Shown piece by piece: positions 1 to 8,174 of a DNA stretch of 36,318 nucleotides. This stretch comes from an uncultured Ilumatobacter sp. (GTDB taxonomy: Bacteria; Actinomycetota; Acidimicrobiia; Acidimicrobiales; Ilumatobacteraceae): NCBI GenBank assembly GCA_938044705.1, contig CALIOL010000134.1, positions 1-36,318 on the forward strand, read 5' to 3'. Every line of letters starts with the position of its first letter. Within the stretch, counting starts at the first letter, position 1. Below the pieces are notes generated by a model. The model was not told the DNA's origin. It did not search any database and saw only the letters and a list, made by a program, of their open reading frames with translations. Made by a program: the position numbers and the translations under genes.

Positions 1-2
1 GC

Positions 3-245
3 ACATCATCGTTCCCGTCGGGTCACGCGAGCGCAGCAACATTCGCCGCAGCGATGCTGGCGCCGCGCACGACCTGGCCGGCCTCGATGATGATCAGAGC
101 GACCGCTGGCGTCGTCGCCACGAGCCGCGCCTACGTCAGAATTCACCACGCTTCAGACGTCGTCGCTGGTCTGGTGACGGGGGCCGTGCTCGTCACGGGC
201 ACGCGTCGGGTGCTTCGCCGGCTCGGTCTTCGTTCGCTGGCCTGA
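3..245 (+). CDS. PAP2-family (phosphatidic acid phosphatase type 2) phosphatase, C-terminal part
   Basis: The reading frame is open from base 3 and runs off the left edge, so only the last 80 residues are present. Two of the three PAP2 signature blocks are visible: SFPSGHAS near the start (block 2, with the catalytic His) and SRAYVRIHHASDVVAG (block 3, SRxxxxxHxxxD). The alternating hydrophobic segments fit the last membrane helices of the family. These enzymes dephosphorylate lipid phosphates or undecaprenyl pyrophosphate at the membrane; which substrate is used here cannot be told. The protein ends in a basic Arg-rich tail. The missing N-terminus and promoter lie outside the window. Confidence 0.85.
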   Translation, partial: TSSFPSGHASAATFAAAMLAPRTTWPASMMIRATAGVVATSRAYVRIHHASDVVAGLVTGAVLVTGTRRVLRRLGLRSLA

Positions 246-294
246 TCGCGGCGCGGCACAGCATCGACGCGCCGATGGCTCGGCGGTCGACGAT

Positions 295-522
295 TCAGGC
301 GATTTCGCTGGCGACAACCGGCGAGATGTCTTCCACAGCGATGGTCGGGCCATCGTGGTTGACATCGGTGAGCAACGTGCGCACGTCGAGCAGGAGGTCA
401 GCGACCTCTCCGGTCGACACGAGGTCGCGCTGCATCATCTTCGCCAGCGCACCATCGATCACGCTCAACGCCTCGTTGATCACGGCGTCGTTGCTGTCAG
501 TGGCGTTCTGCTGATCTGTCAT
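295..522 (-). CDS. Small hypothetical protein, 75 aa
   Basis: I do not recognise this family. The product is a small, acidic, mostly alpha-helical protein starting MTDQQNATDSNDAVINEALS, with no membrane segment, signal peptide or Cys/His cluster. It is read as real because it starts with ATG preceded by GAAGGA and a TACCGT hexamer, its codons end mainly in G/C, and nothing on the opposite strand has a recognisable product. It is transcribed away from the SDR gene at 668, with about 145 bases of shared upstream region. No function can be inferred. Confidence 0.6.
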   Translation of the reverse strand: MTDQQNATDSNDAVINEALSVIDGALAKMMQRDLVSTGEVADLLLDVRTLLTDVNHDGPTIAVEDISPVVASEIA

Positions 523-530
523 TGTCCTTC

Positions 531-536
531 ACGGTA
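531..536 (-). promoter_or_regulatory. Candidate -10 hexamer TACCGT for the small gene at 522
   Basis: On the minus strand TACCGT lies 8 bases before the ATG at 522. A GAAGGA Shine-Dalgarno-like run sits between them, so either a leaderless or a very short-leader transcript is possible. No -35 element is clear. Confidence 0.35.
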
Positions 537-654
537 CCTCGCTCCGTCCTGGGCTGCGCGCACGGAGGCCAAGTTCTCACGGCGTTCATCGAAGATGACG
601 GTTTCGCGACGCCCGCACGCAGCGGTGATCAAGCCATCGGCGTCGGCGCCCACC

Positions 655-660
655 TACGAT
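655..660 (+). promoter_or_regulatory. Candidate leaderless -10 hexamer TACGAT
   Basis: TACGAT (TANNNT) is followed by 7 bases and the ATG at 668. A transcription start about 7 bases after the hexamer would coincide with that ATG, giving a leaderless mRNA. The in-frame ATG at 659 lies inside the hexamer, which argues against it as the start. Confidence 0.5.
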
Positions 661-667
661 GCAACCA

Positions 668-1456
668 ATGGACTTTCACGGGCGCACGACGGTCATCACG
701 GGCGCAGGGCGAGGTATCGGCGAAGCTCTCGCCCGCGAGTTCCACGAGCGCGGCGCAACGGTCGTGCTCGCCGACCTGACCGGCGCTGACGAGGTCGCTG
801 CATCGATCGGCGGCGATCGAGCCGTGGGCATCGACGCGGACGTATCGACCGAAGCCGGCAACATTGCGCTGATCGACGCCGCCCGCGACGCCGTCGGGCC
901 GATCGATCTGTTCTTCGCGAACGCCGGCATCGGCTCGGGAACCTCGCTCGCTGACACCGACGAACGGGTGTGGGAGGCGGCGTTCGACGTCAACGTGCAT
1001 GCGCACCGATGGGCGGCAAAGCACCTGATGCCCGACTGGCTCGAGCGGGGCAACGGCTACTTCTGCTCAACCGCGTCAGCAGCGGGATTGCTCGCCCAAA
1101 TCGGTTCGGGGCCGTACACGTTGACCAAGCGCGCTGCAGTTGCCTTCGCCGAGTGGATGGCCATCACCTACGGCGATGCCGGGGTGAAAGTCACCTGCCT
1201 GTGCCCGCAAGGCGTCAACACTGCGATGTTGCATGCCGGTGACGACTTCGAGTCGGGAGCGAACGTCGTCAAGCTCGCTGGCGACGTTCTCGAACCGGCC
1301 GACGTCGCGATTCAGGTCGCCGACACCATCGAGAGCGAAGGGTTCTTCGTCCTCCCCCACCCCGAAGTCGCTGGATACATGCAGGCCAAGGCGACCGACC
1401 CCGATCGATGGCTCGGCGGCATGCGCAAGCTGCAACGGCGCGCCCTCGGCGGCTGA
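668..1456 (+). CDS. SDR-family oxidoreductase, 262 aa
   Basis: This is a classical short-chain dehydrogenase/reductase with an N-terminal Rossmann fold. The cofactor motif TGAGRGIG is at about residues 9-16, the NAG motif (ANAGIG) follows, and the catalytic Ser plus YTLTK (YxxxK) lie around residues 140-160. An acidic residue at the end of beta-2 (VLADLTG) suggests NAD(H) rather than NADP(H). The length is normal. I chose ATG 668 over ATG 659 because of the TACGAT hexamer just upstream and because the SDR fold begins directly after it. The substrate is unknown. The small gene at 1477 follows 20 bases after the stop and may be co-transcribed. Confidence 0.9.
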   Translation: MDFHGRTTVITGAGRGIGEALAREFHERGATVVLADLTGADEVAASIGGDRAVGIDADVSTEAGNIALIDAARDAVGPIDLFFANAGIGSGTSLADTDERVWEAAFDVNVHAHRWAAKHLMPDWLERGNGYFCSTASAAGLLAQIGSGPYTLTKRAAVAFAEWMAITYGDAGVKVTCLCPQGVNTAMLHAGDDFESGANVVKLAGDVLEPADVAIQVADTIESEGFFVLPHPEVAGYMQAKATDPDRWLGGMRKLQRRALGG

Positions 1457-1476
1457 GCGGACACGAGTCCGTCGCC

Positions 1477-1824
1477 ATGTACCGGTCGGAGTCGGCGCTG
1501 GCCCGCCTGGGGTTGCGGCCTGCTGAAGCGATCCGGTTCAAGCGCAACGACAAGGGCCGCTACATCGTTGGCAAGGTCGAAGGAATCGAAGTCGACGGGA
1601 GCATTGCCCTGCGGGACCCCGACGGCTCCGTTCGGTCGATACGCGCCGAACGCGTCGAGATCCGTCGACCCGGCCCCCACGGTCGACTGAGGTGGCAGGT
1701 CGTGAGCGACGTCGCGATCACCTGGGAGCAACTCGAGCTGTTCGAGACCGCGCCCGAGCCGGAATCGGAGCCCGGGCGCCGCGTCAAGATCCGACGCAAC
1801 CAGCCCACGTTGTTCGACGACTGA
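1477..1824 (+). CDS. Hypothetical protein, 115 aa, with two beta-clamp-binding-like motifs
   Basis: I do not recognise a named family. The first 65 residues look like a small all-beta domain, with alternating hydrophobic strands such as GRYIVGKVEGIEVDG and SIALRDPDGSVRSIRAERVEI. A Pro/Glu-rich linker follows. Near the C-terminus are QLELF (residues 85-89) and QPTLF (109-113); both resemble the QL(S/D)LF pentapeptide used to bind the replication sliding clamp. ATG 1477 is chosen because an upstream in-frame ATG at 1408 lies inside the SDR gene. It starts 20 bases after the SDR stop and converges with the next gene, 14 bases from its end. A role at the clamp is only an inference from the short motifs. 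Confidence 0.65.
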   Translation: MYRSESALARLGLRPAEAIRFKRNDKGRYIVGKVEGIEVDGSIALRDPDGSVRSIRAERVEIRRPGPHGRLRWQVVSDVAITWEQLELFETAPEPESEPGRRVKIRRNQPTLFDD

Positions 1825-1838
1825 ATGTCGCGAACGAT

Positions 1839-2582
1839 CTATCGACCGCCCGAGCAGTCGAGCGTCGTCGCAGTCACATACGAAGCCGCGTCAGATGCGA
1901 GCCAGAGAATCGCCTCGGCGACCTCGCCAGGTTCTCCTGGTCGCCCGATGGGTACCCCTGCACCAACGCGCTCAGCGCGGCCCGGTTCACCACCGCTGGC
2001 ATGGATGTCGGTCCGCACGACGCCCGGGCGGACCGCGTTGACGCGGACGCCCTCGCCGGCGAGCTCACGGCCGAGTCCGATGGTCATCGTGTCGATCGCC
2101 GCCTTGCTCGCTGCGTAGTCGACGTACTCTTGCGGGCTTCCGAGGTACGCGGCCGTCGACGACACGTTGACGATTGAGCCGCCGGCTCCTCCGTGAGCTG
2201 TCGACATCCGACGGGCGGCTTCGCGGGCGCAGAGGAACGCACCGATCACGTTGACGTCGAACACCGACCGCCAACGGTCGACGGACATCTCGTCGAATCG
2301 CATCTGCTGATGCAAGATCCCCGCGTTGTTGACGAGCACCCGGAGGTTGCCGAGCGCCTCGGCGGCAGCGAACATCTCCCTCACCGATTCCTCATCCGAC
2401 ACATCGCCTCGAAACGCCGCGGCGTCAACGCACAGCGACCGACACCGGTCGACGACAGCGGCAGCCGCGTCGGCGTCCGAGGTGTAACCGACGAGGACCG
2501 AGTAGCCGGCGTCGGCAGCCGCCACACACGTCGCTGCACCGATGCCTCGGCTTCCGCCGGTGACCAGGATCGTGTCGCTCAT
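1839..2582 (-). CDS. SDR-family oxidoreductase (FabG-like), 247 aa
   Basis: A second classical SDR, unrelated in detail to the one at 668. TGGSRGIGAAT forms the cofactor loop at about residues 8-18, followed by VNNAG, the catalytic Ser in NVSSTAAY, and YAASK (YxxxK). It ends with the conserved region DCSGGR, as in 3-oxoacyl-ACP reductase-like enzymes (LDVDGG in FabG). ATG 2582 is preferred to ATG 2612, because the Rossmann fold starts immediately after it and the extra ten residues are Cys/His/Arg-rich and unlike the family. A CACGCT hexamer 6 bases upstream could be a variant leaderless -10. It diverges from the gene at 2642. The substrate is unknown. Confidence 0.9.
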   Translation of the reverse strand: MSDTILVTGGSRGIGAATCVAAADAGYSVLVGYTSDADAAAAVVDRCRSLCVDAAAFRGDVSDEESVREMFAAAEALGNLRVLVNNAGILHQQMRFDEMSVDRWRSVFDVNVIGAFLCAREAARRMSTAHGGAGGSIVNVSSTAAYLGSPQEYVDYAASKAAIDTMTIGLGRELAGEGVRVNAVRPGVVRTDIHASGGEPGRAERVGAGVPIGRPGEPGEVAEAILWLASDAASYVTATTLDCSGGR

Positions 2583-2641
2583 CCCTCGAGCGTGACACAG
2601 CCGCGCCGACAAGTCGCCCGAGAAATGGCATCATCGGACCC

Positions 2642-3802
2642 GTGAACACCCCGGGCGAGGACGAAGAGACCCCTGCGCCGTTCCCTCAGAGAGCGCCAGA
2701 TCTCCTTTGGGAGCCGGGCGGGTCACACGTCGACCAGCCGAGGTTCGGCGATGGTGGAACCGGACAGTACGCGGCGAGCTATGGCGTGCCCGCAGACGCC
2801 ACGCAGCACCAACCCCAGCACGAGCCCATCGGTCCCGGCACGGAGCCGTCGCCTCCACCACCCAACGGACCGGCCCCCTCGCAGACACCCAAGCGCGAGT
2901 CGCGCTCCGGCTTGCTCGCACCGATCGCAGCCGCAGTCGTCCTCATCGCCGGCATCGGGTTGCTGATCGTGAACAGCGGCAGCTCCGACGAACCTGTGGT
3001 CAGCACCCCGTCGCAGATCGCAGAGGTCGGCGATCCTGACGAGCCGACGGTGCAGAGCACGGTCCCGAGCGACTCCACGGTCCAGCCAGTCGTCACCAAC
3101 GAGTTGCCTCCGGAGCCGACCATCCCGATCCAGACCTCACCGCCACTCATCGAACCCACCACCATCCCAGCCGACGTCGAACCCGTCACGACCCCTGCCC
3201 CCGAAACCAACCCACCCGTGGCCGGTGGGCCGACACAGGCCGAGTTGGATGCGGCACTCCTGACCATCGATGACATCGGCCCCGGCGACTGGACCGAGGA
3301 ATCACCCGACTTCACGGAGTTCTGCGACACCGTCCCCGACGCCGCGACGCCCGACGCAAGAGCCGATTCGGTGTTCGGCACGGTCCTCACCGACCCGATC
3401 GTCGTCCGTCAGATCAGCAACACGCTACTGACCTACGCAACGGCCGAGCTCGCAGAACAGGCATTCACCTCCGACGTTGCCGAACTCATCGCCTGTAACG
3501 GAACCGCGACCGATCTCGGTGGCGACCAATATCGAGTGCAGGTCACCAGCAGCTCGTTCACTGCCGAGGAGGCAGCGATCTTCCCGTGTTCGGATCAGAC
3601 GTCGTTCTTGATCGTCCAGCTCATCAACGACGAACTCGCCGTGCCCTTCATCGCGCAGTCATCGTTCGCCTTTCGATGTGGGCGCAACATCACGGTGACC
3701 GCGCTTGGTACGACGCTCGATATCCAAGACCTCGAAGACGAGAACTTCACCAATGCTGCGGTGATCTCCAATGTCAACGCCGGCAACCTCCCGGGTTCCT
3801 GA
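2642..3802 (+). CDS. Membrane-anchored protein with Pro/Thr-rich linker and PknH-like sensor domain, 386 aa
   Basis: The GTG-started protein has three parts. Residues 1-90 are a Pro/Gln/His-rich cytoplasmic segment. A single membrane helix spans about 93-114 (LLAPIAAAVVLIAGIGLLIV). An extracytoplasmic part follows, with a long Pro/Thr/Val-rich, low-complexity spacer (about 118-197). The C-terminal domain (about 198-386) begins QAELDAALLTIDDIGPGDW and contains at least four Cys. This layout resembles the PknH-like extracellular sensor domain proteins of actinobacteria, which often lack a kinase. The family match is from general pattern, not a search. No kinase gene is adjacent. It converges with nudC, with only 17 bases between the genes. 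Confidence 0.75.
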   Translation: MNTPGEDEETPAPFPQRAPDLLWEPGGSHVDQPRFGDGGTGQYAASYGVPADATQHQPQHEPIGPGTEPSPPPPNGPAPSQTPKRESRSGLLAPIAAAVVLIAGIGLLIVNSGSSDEPVVSTPSQIAEVGDPDEPTVQSTVPSDSTVQPVVTNELPPEPTIPIQTSPPLIEPTTIPADVEPVTTPAPETNPPVAGGPTQAELDAALLTIDDIGPGDWTEESPDFTEFCDTVPDAATPDARADSVFGTVLTDPIVVRQISNTLLTYATAELAEQAFTSDVAELIACNGTATDLGGDQYRVQVTSSSFTAEEAAIFPCSDQTSFLIVQLINDELAVPFIAQSSFAFRCGRNITVTALGTTLDIQDLEDENFTNAAVISNVNAGNLPGS

Positions 3803-3819
3803 GTCGGAGCGAGTGGGAC

Positions 3820-4683
3820 CTACTCGGCGATCCACGCCTGGATGATCTTGCCGGCGATGCTGATCGTCGGTGGCACCATCGGGAGGTCGTCTTTTCGGTA
3901 CCAGTTCGCATCGAGGATCTCACCCTCTTCGCACACGATGTCGCCATCGACATAGTTGGCCCGGAACCCGACCATGAGGCTGTGCGGGAACGGCCACGGC
4001 TGACTCCCCACGTAACGCACGTCATCGACGTCCACGCCGACCTCTTCTTTGACCTCCCGAATCACCGCTCCTTCGAGGTCCTCGCCCGGCTCCACGAACC
4101 CAGCGAGGCAGGAGTACATCGGCATCGGGAAGTTGACGCCACGGGCCAGCAGCGCCTCCTGATCCGGACCTGGCTCACCGCGAGTCACCAGCGTGATCAT
4201 CGCAGGAGCGACGCGGGGATATGAGATGAGCCCGCAGTCCGGGCACTTCATGCCGCGCTCGCCTGCCGACGGTTCCATCGCCGCTGCACACCGACCGCAG
4301 AATCGGTGGGTGCGTGCCCAGCCAATGGTTTGCACGGCTCGGCCGGCCAGCAGCCATTCGGCCTCTGTCCCGATCGCGAAGTACCCGTACAGATCGACCG
4401 ATGCGCCGTACGACGGGTCGTCGCCGTCGGGCACATCGACAGCCCACCACCCTTCGCCGTCCAGCACACCGATGAAGTGCGCCGGCCACGCTTCGTCTTC
4501 GTTGCGGTCGTCGACGAAGACCTTCGTGCCGATGACGTGGACGAATCGTCGTGGCCCGTCGAATCCGTCCGGAACGTCGTTGAGCGCGTCGTAGAGGGAG
4601 GCGGTGTTCATCGACACCAGAGCGAGGTCGGATTCCTGAGTCATCGACGCCATCTGTAGCACGCCGCCCCGGCGCGACCTCAT
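3820..4683 (-). CDS. nudC: NAD(+) diphosphatase NudC (Nudix hydrolase), 287 aa
   Basis: This is a NudC-type Nudix enzyme, which hydrolyses NAD(H) to NMN(H) and AMP and in E. coli removes NAD caps from RNA. A four-Cys zinc ribbon (C129, C132, C147, C150) precedes the Nudix box [20 protein letters not shown] (G195 to about V217). The NudC-specific SQPWPFP signature follows at 227-233. The N-terminal domain typical of the family is present. The start is uncertain: ATG 4683 gives 287 residues, but ATG 4653 or 4644 would also be in frame and the conserved N-terminal domain seems to begin after them. It diverges from the nitrobindin gene, whose start is only 11 bases away if ATG 4683 is used. Confidence 0.92.
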   Translation of the reverse strand: MRSRRGGVLQMASMTQESDLALVSMNTASLYDALNDVPDGFDGPRRFVHVIGTKVFVDDRNEDEAWPAHFIGVLDGEGWWAVDVPDGDDPSYGASVDLYGYFAIGTEAEWLLAGRAVQTIGWARTHRFCGRCAAAMEPSAGERGMKCPDCGLISYPRVAPAMITLVTRGEPGPDQEALLARGVNFPMPMYSCLAGFVEPGEDLEGAVIREVKEEVGVDVDDVRYVGSQPWPFPHSLMVGFRANYVDGDIVCEEGEILDANWYRKDDLPMVPPTISIAGKIIQAWIAE

Positions 4684-4688
4684 ACGCT
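4683..4688 (+). promoter_or_regulatory. Candidate leaderless -10 hexamer TACGCT
   Basis: TACGCT is followed by 6 bases and the ATG at 4695, and no Shine-Dalgarno sequence is present between them. It overlaps the first codon of nudC if ATG 4683 is used, which favours a later nudC start. Confidence 0.5.
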
Positions 4689-4694
4689 CGGATC

Positions 4695-5216
4695 ATGAAC
4701 GCAGGCCCCGCACTCCACCCAACGGTTCAGATCCTGGCACCGCTGCTCGGCACCTGGCAGGGAACGGGAGCGGGTGAGTACCCGACGATCGACGGATTCG
4801 AGTACGACGAGACGATCACGTTCGGCCATGTCGGCAAGCCGTTCCTCGCGTATCAGCAACGAACGACGGCGAGCGATGACGGGCGCCCGCTCCACGCTGA
4901 GTCCGGATACTGGCGCATCCCATCCGACGGTCTGGCCGAGATCATGCTCGCGCACCCCACCGGCATCACCGAGGTCCTCGAGGGGTTTGCGGCGCCGAAC
5001 AGTCCCGGAGCGACCGACACGGTGATCGTGGACGTGCGGTCGGCATCACTGGGTCGCTCGACGTCGGCCAAGGAAGTGACCCGCACCGAGCGCACGTTCG
5101 AAGTCACCGGTGACGTGCTCCGCTACACCGTGCGGATGGCAGCAGTGGGACAACCGCTGCAACACCACCTCAGCGCGACACTCCGCCGCGCTGGCGCTGC
5201 TGCGACGCCGGCCTGA
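4695..5216 (+). CDS. Nitrobindin-type FABP-family heme-binding protein (peroxynitrite isomerase family), 173 aa
   Basis: The N-terminus carries the family signature [16 protein letters not shown] at about residues 15-31, followed by FEYDETITF and AESGYWR. These are hallmarks of the ten-stranded beta-barrel nitrobindins of actinobacteria and eukaryotes (DUF1794/THAP4-like). Characterised members bind ferric heme and isomerise peroxynitrite to nitrate. A C-terminal His is needed as heme ligand; HHLSATLRR near residues 157-165 is the likely region. The length is typical. There is no signal peptide, so the protein should be cytosolic. The stop lies 3 bases from the end of the convergent M1 peptidase gene. 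Start ATG 4695 fits the TACGCT hexamer. Confidence 0.88.
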   Translation: MNAGPALHPTVQILAPLLGTWQGTGAGEYPTIDGFEYDETITFGHVGKPFLAYQQRTTASDDGRPLHAESGYWRIPSDGLAEIMLAHPTGITEVLEGFAAPNSPGATDTVIVDVRSASLGRSTSAKEVTRTERTFEVTGDVLRYTVRMAAVGQPLQHHLSATLRRAGAAATPA

Positions 5217-5219
5217 CGG

Positions 5220-6830
5220 TCAGCGCAGCGGAACGCCGTCGAGTTCCGCTGGGAGCTCGCTGGTGCGCAGCCACTCGTCGAAGAACGAGTCGAGATCTTC
5301 ACCGGAGAATTCCTCGGCCAGTGCCTGAAAGTCATCCGTGGTGGCATTGCCGCCTCCGAACCGTTCGTTCCAGGTTCGCAGCATGTCGAAGAACACCTCG
5401 TCACCGAAGCGGACTCGCAGGGCATGCAGCGTGAACGCTCCGCGCAGATACACCTGAGCTCCGAACAACTGCTGCGGACCGGGGTCGTGAACGTGTCGTT
5501 CGAGCGCCGGGCCGGCGAACAGCAACCGTCGGATCCACTCCTCGTAAGTGAACTCCGGGTCGGATGCTTCGGCCCAGAGGGCTTCGCCGTAGGTCGCGAA
5601 GCCCTCGTTCAACCAGATGTCCTCCCACCGCTCGACCGACACGTTGTTGCCGAACCACTGATGAGCGAGTTCGTGAGCGACGATTGCCTCGGCGTCGCCG
5701 AATCCGAGGACGTCCGCACCGAAGATCGACAACGTCTGCGTCTCCAGCGCACCTCCGAACGAATCTGCGACGACCACGGAGCCGTACACGTCGAACGGAT
5801 ACGGCCCGAACAGTTCCTCGAAGATGTCGATCATCTCCGGCTGCGCATCGAAGATCGGCTCGACGCGTTCGGCCAACCCCGTGTCGAACACGTTGCGCAC
5901 GGGCACGCCGCTCGTACTCGGCTCGTCCTCGACCACGGTGAAGTCTCCGATCACCAGCGTCGTGAGGTACGTCGCCTGTGGATCGGATTGCTCGAAGCTC
6001 CAGGTCGTTCGGTCACCGTTCACCTGGACGTCTTGCAGCGTGCCGCTCGCCGCCACCGTCAGCTCGGATGGCGCCGTGATCCGGTAGCTGAATACGGCCT
6101 TGTCACTCGGATGATCGTTGACCGGGTGGAACGTCGTGGCCGACAGCGGCTCCCCGACGACGTAGACGAACCCGTCGCGGGTGTGCCAACCGGACGGCTG
6201 TCCGACATTGCCTGCGTCGAACGCGTTGTCCACTGGAGTTCCTGAGTACCGAACGACCGCGACGAACCTTCCACCCTCGGCGATCGGTTCGGAAGGCGTG
6301 ATCTCGATTTCGTCATCAGCGCGAACGAAGGCTGCGTCGACCCCGTCGATGCTGATCGCATCGATGTCGAAGCCCGTCAGCTCGAGGTTGAACGACGACA
6401 ACGCCTGCGTCGCAGTGGCCTCGATCTGTGTGATCCCGGTCAGGACTTCGGTCTCGGGTTCCCAGTCGAGGTCGAGCAGGTACGCCGTCACGTCATACCC
6501 CCCGTTACCGAAATCACCGACGTAGGGGTCGTCGAGCGTCGAAGCGCCTGCGGTCGCCGCCTCGGCAGGCTCGGAATCCTCCGAGGCTTCCTCCGACACG
6601 TCGTCCTCGGGCTGCTCCGTCGTGGCCGGCGAGGTCTCGGTCGACTCGGCGTCCTCGGTGTCCCCAGCTTCATCGTTCTCGTCTGCGGTGTGTTCACGGT
6701 CCAGCGGAACCGTCGGGGTGTCACCAACGATCGGATCCGACTCCACACCGATCGCGTCGCGGCCGCCGTTTGCAGTGCACGCCGCAGCGATCACGACGGC
6801 GACGATCAGAGAACAGACGGTCTTGAACAT
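5220..6830 (-). CDS. M1-family zinc metallopeptidase, probable lipoprotein, 536 aa
   Basis: This is a gluzincin aminopeptidase-like protein. HELAH is at residues 386-390 and the third zinc ligand Glu at 409 in NEGFATYGE, matching HExxHx18E of family M1. The exopeptidase substrate motif before it reads GGALETQTLS, so the usual GAMEN is replaced by GALET. The N-terminus MFKTVCSLIVAVVIAAAC is a signal peptide ending at Cys18, a plausible but non-canonical lipobox (AAAC). Residues about 30-95 are a very acidic Asp/Glu/Thr linker. The protein is shorter than full aminopeptidase N and lacks the long C-terminal helical domain, as in other short secreted M1 members. ATG 6830 is chosen over 6851 because the signal peptide starts there. 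Confidence 0.9.
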   Translation of the reverse strand: MFKTVCSLIVAVVIAAACTANGGRDAIGVESDPIVGDTPTVPLDREHTADENDEAGDTEDAESTETSPATTEQPEDDVSEEASEDSEPAEAATAGASTLDDPYVGDFGNGGYDVTAYLLDLDWEPETEVLTGITQIEATATQALSSFNLELTGFDIDAISIDGVDAAFVRADDEIEITPSEPIAEGGRFVAVVRYSGTPVDNAFDAGNVGQPSGWHTRDGFVYVVGEPLSATTFHPVNDHPSDKAVFSYRITAPSELTVAASGTLQDVQVNGDRTTWSFEQSDPQATYLTTLVIGDFTVVEDEPSTSGVPVRNVFDTGLAERVEPIFDAQPEMIDIFEELFGPYPFDVYGSVVVADSFGGALETQTLSIFGADVLGFGDAEAIVAHELAHQWFGNNVSVERWEDIWLNEGFATYGEALWAEASDPEFTYEEWIRRLLFAGPALERHVHDPGPQQLFGAQVYLRGAFTLHALRVRFGDEVFFDMLRTWNERFGGGNATTDDFQALAEEFSGEDLDSFFDEWLRTSELPAELDGVPLR

Positions 6831-6982
6831 GTGGTTTGGGCCGACTCGCATTCGCGGGCAGATCGAAGTGGACCTCGGTGTCAGCGCTGCCCGTCGCTCA
6901 CACTCGCCATACTCCCAGACTCACCCACCTCGGAACGGTCGCCTCGCGGTCAGCCGACTTCGCTCGGCCGGAGCTGATTGCG

Positions 6983-6988
6983 TAGCTT
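6983..6988 (+). promoter_or_regulatory. Candidate leaderless -10 hexamer TAGCTT
   Basis: TAGCTT is followed by 7 bases and the ATG at 6996. The in-frame TTG at 6978 lies upstream of the hexamer and is therefore unlikely to be translated. Confidence 0.45.
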
Positions 6989-6995
6989 GCGGAAC

Positions 6996-8174
6996 ATGTC
7001 TGATGTCGTGATCGTCGATGCCGTCCGCACTCCCATCGGGAAGCGCAACGGTGGTTTGTCCACCATTCACCCCGGCGAGACCCTCGGTCTCGTACAGAAA
7101 GCACTCATCGATCGCACGGGCATCGACCCGGCTGAGGTCGAGCAGGTCGTCGGCGGCAACGTCAGCCAGGTCGGCGAGCAGGCCTTCAACATCACGCGCA
7201 CCGCCTGGCTCGCAGCAGGTCTTCCGCTCACCACCGCCGCCACCACCGTCGACACGCAGTGTGGTTCCAGCCAGCAAGCCACCGGGCTTGCCTCGTCCCT
7301 GATCGGCTCGGGCGTGGTCGACGTTGCGATGGCGTGCGGAGTCGAAGCCATGAGCCGTGTGCCGATCGGTGCGAGCGGGAACAAGAAGCTCGGACTCGGC
7401 GTGCCCATTCCGAAGCCGTACTTCGAGCAGTACGAGATGACCTCACAGTTTGAGGGCGCAGAACGCATCGCTGACAAGTGGGAGATCACCCGCGAAGACA
7501 CCGACGCATTCGGTTTGGCCTCACAGCAGCGCGCCATCCAGGCGTGGGAAGAAGACCGTTTCGCCGGCCAGTACATCAGCGTCGAGGCACCCGTTGTCGA
7601 TGAGGAGGGAAAGCCCACCGGGGAGACGCATCTGGTGGAGCGCGACGAAGGCTTGCGCGAGACCTCGATGGAGAAGCTCGCCACGCTCAAGCCCGTGGCG
7701 CGAGAGAACGGCGTGCACACCGCTGGCAACGCATCGCAGATCTCCGACGGTGCGGCGGCGTTGCTGATGATGACGCAGGAAAAGGCAGACGAACTCGGCC
7801 TGCAGGCTCGAGCGCGCATCGTCGACAGTTGCCTCGTCGGCACCGATCCGGAGTTGATGCTGACAGGCCCCATCGACGCCACCCAGCGATTGTTGAAGCG
7901 CAACGAGTTGTCGATCGACGACATCGACGTGTTCGAACTCAACGAAGCATTCGCATCCGTCGTGCTCGCCTGGGCCAAGGAAACCGGCGCCGACCTCGCC
8001 AAGACCAACCCGAACGGCGGGGCGATCGCACTCGGCCACCCACTGGGAGGCACCGGCGCGTTCCTGATGACCAAGGCGCTCTACGAACTGGAGCGGACCG
8101 AGGGCAAGTACGCGCTCGTGTCGATGTGCTGCGGCGGCGGTTTGGGTACGGGAACGCTCATCGAGCGTCTGTGA
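6996..8174 (+). CDS. Thiolase (acetyl-CoA C-acyltransferase family), 392 aa
   Basis: The product starts MSDVVIVDAVRTPIGKRNGG, the classical thiolase N-terminus. The nucleophilic Cys is C89 in DTQCGSSQQA, the His is H348 in GHPLGGTG and the second Cys is C378 in SMCCGGGLGTG. It condenses or cleaves acyl-CoA; degradative and biosynthetic members cannot be told apart from the sequence alone. The length is normal. Its stop overlaps the start of the adenosine deaminase gene (GTGA, 4 bases), so the two are translationally coupled although their pathways are not obviously linked. ATG 6996 is supported by the TAGCTT hexamer and by the family N-terminus. Confidence 0.93.
   Translation: MSDVVIVDAVRTPIGKRNGGLSTIHPGETLGLVQKALIDRTGIDPAEVEQVVGGNVSQVGEQAFNITRTAWLAAGLPLTTAATTVDTQCGSSQQATGLASSLIGSGVVDVAMACGVEAMSRVPIGASGNKKLGLGVPIPKPYFEQYEMTSQFEGAERIADKWEITREDTDAFGLASQQRAIQAWEEDRFAGQYISVEAPVVDEEGKPTGETHLVERDEGLRETSMEKLATLKPVARENGVHTAGNASQISDGAAALLMMTQEKADELGLQARARIVDSCLVGTDPELMLTGPIDATQRLLKRNELSIDDIDVFELNEAFASVVLAWAKETGADLAKTNPNGGAIALGHPLGGTGAFLMTKALYELERTEGKYALVSMCCGGGLGTGTLIERL

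Noticed and set aside
2800-3230. Pro/Thr-rich stretch of the 2642 gene as a possible frameshift or non-coding region
   Set aside because: The frame continues without interruption into a Cys-containing domain; such spacers are usual in membrane-anchored sensor proteins.
7829-8170. Upstream extension of the adenosine deaminase frame
   Set aside because: It overlaps the thiolase gene in another frame and is Arg-rich without family similarity; GTG 8171 gives the family N-terminus.
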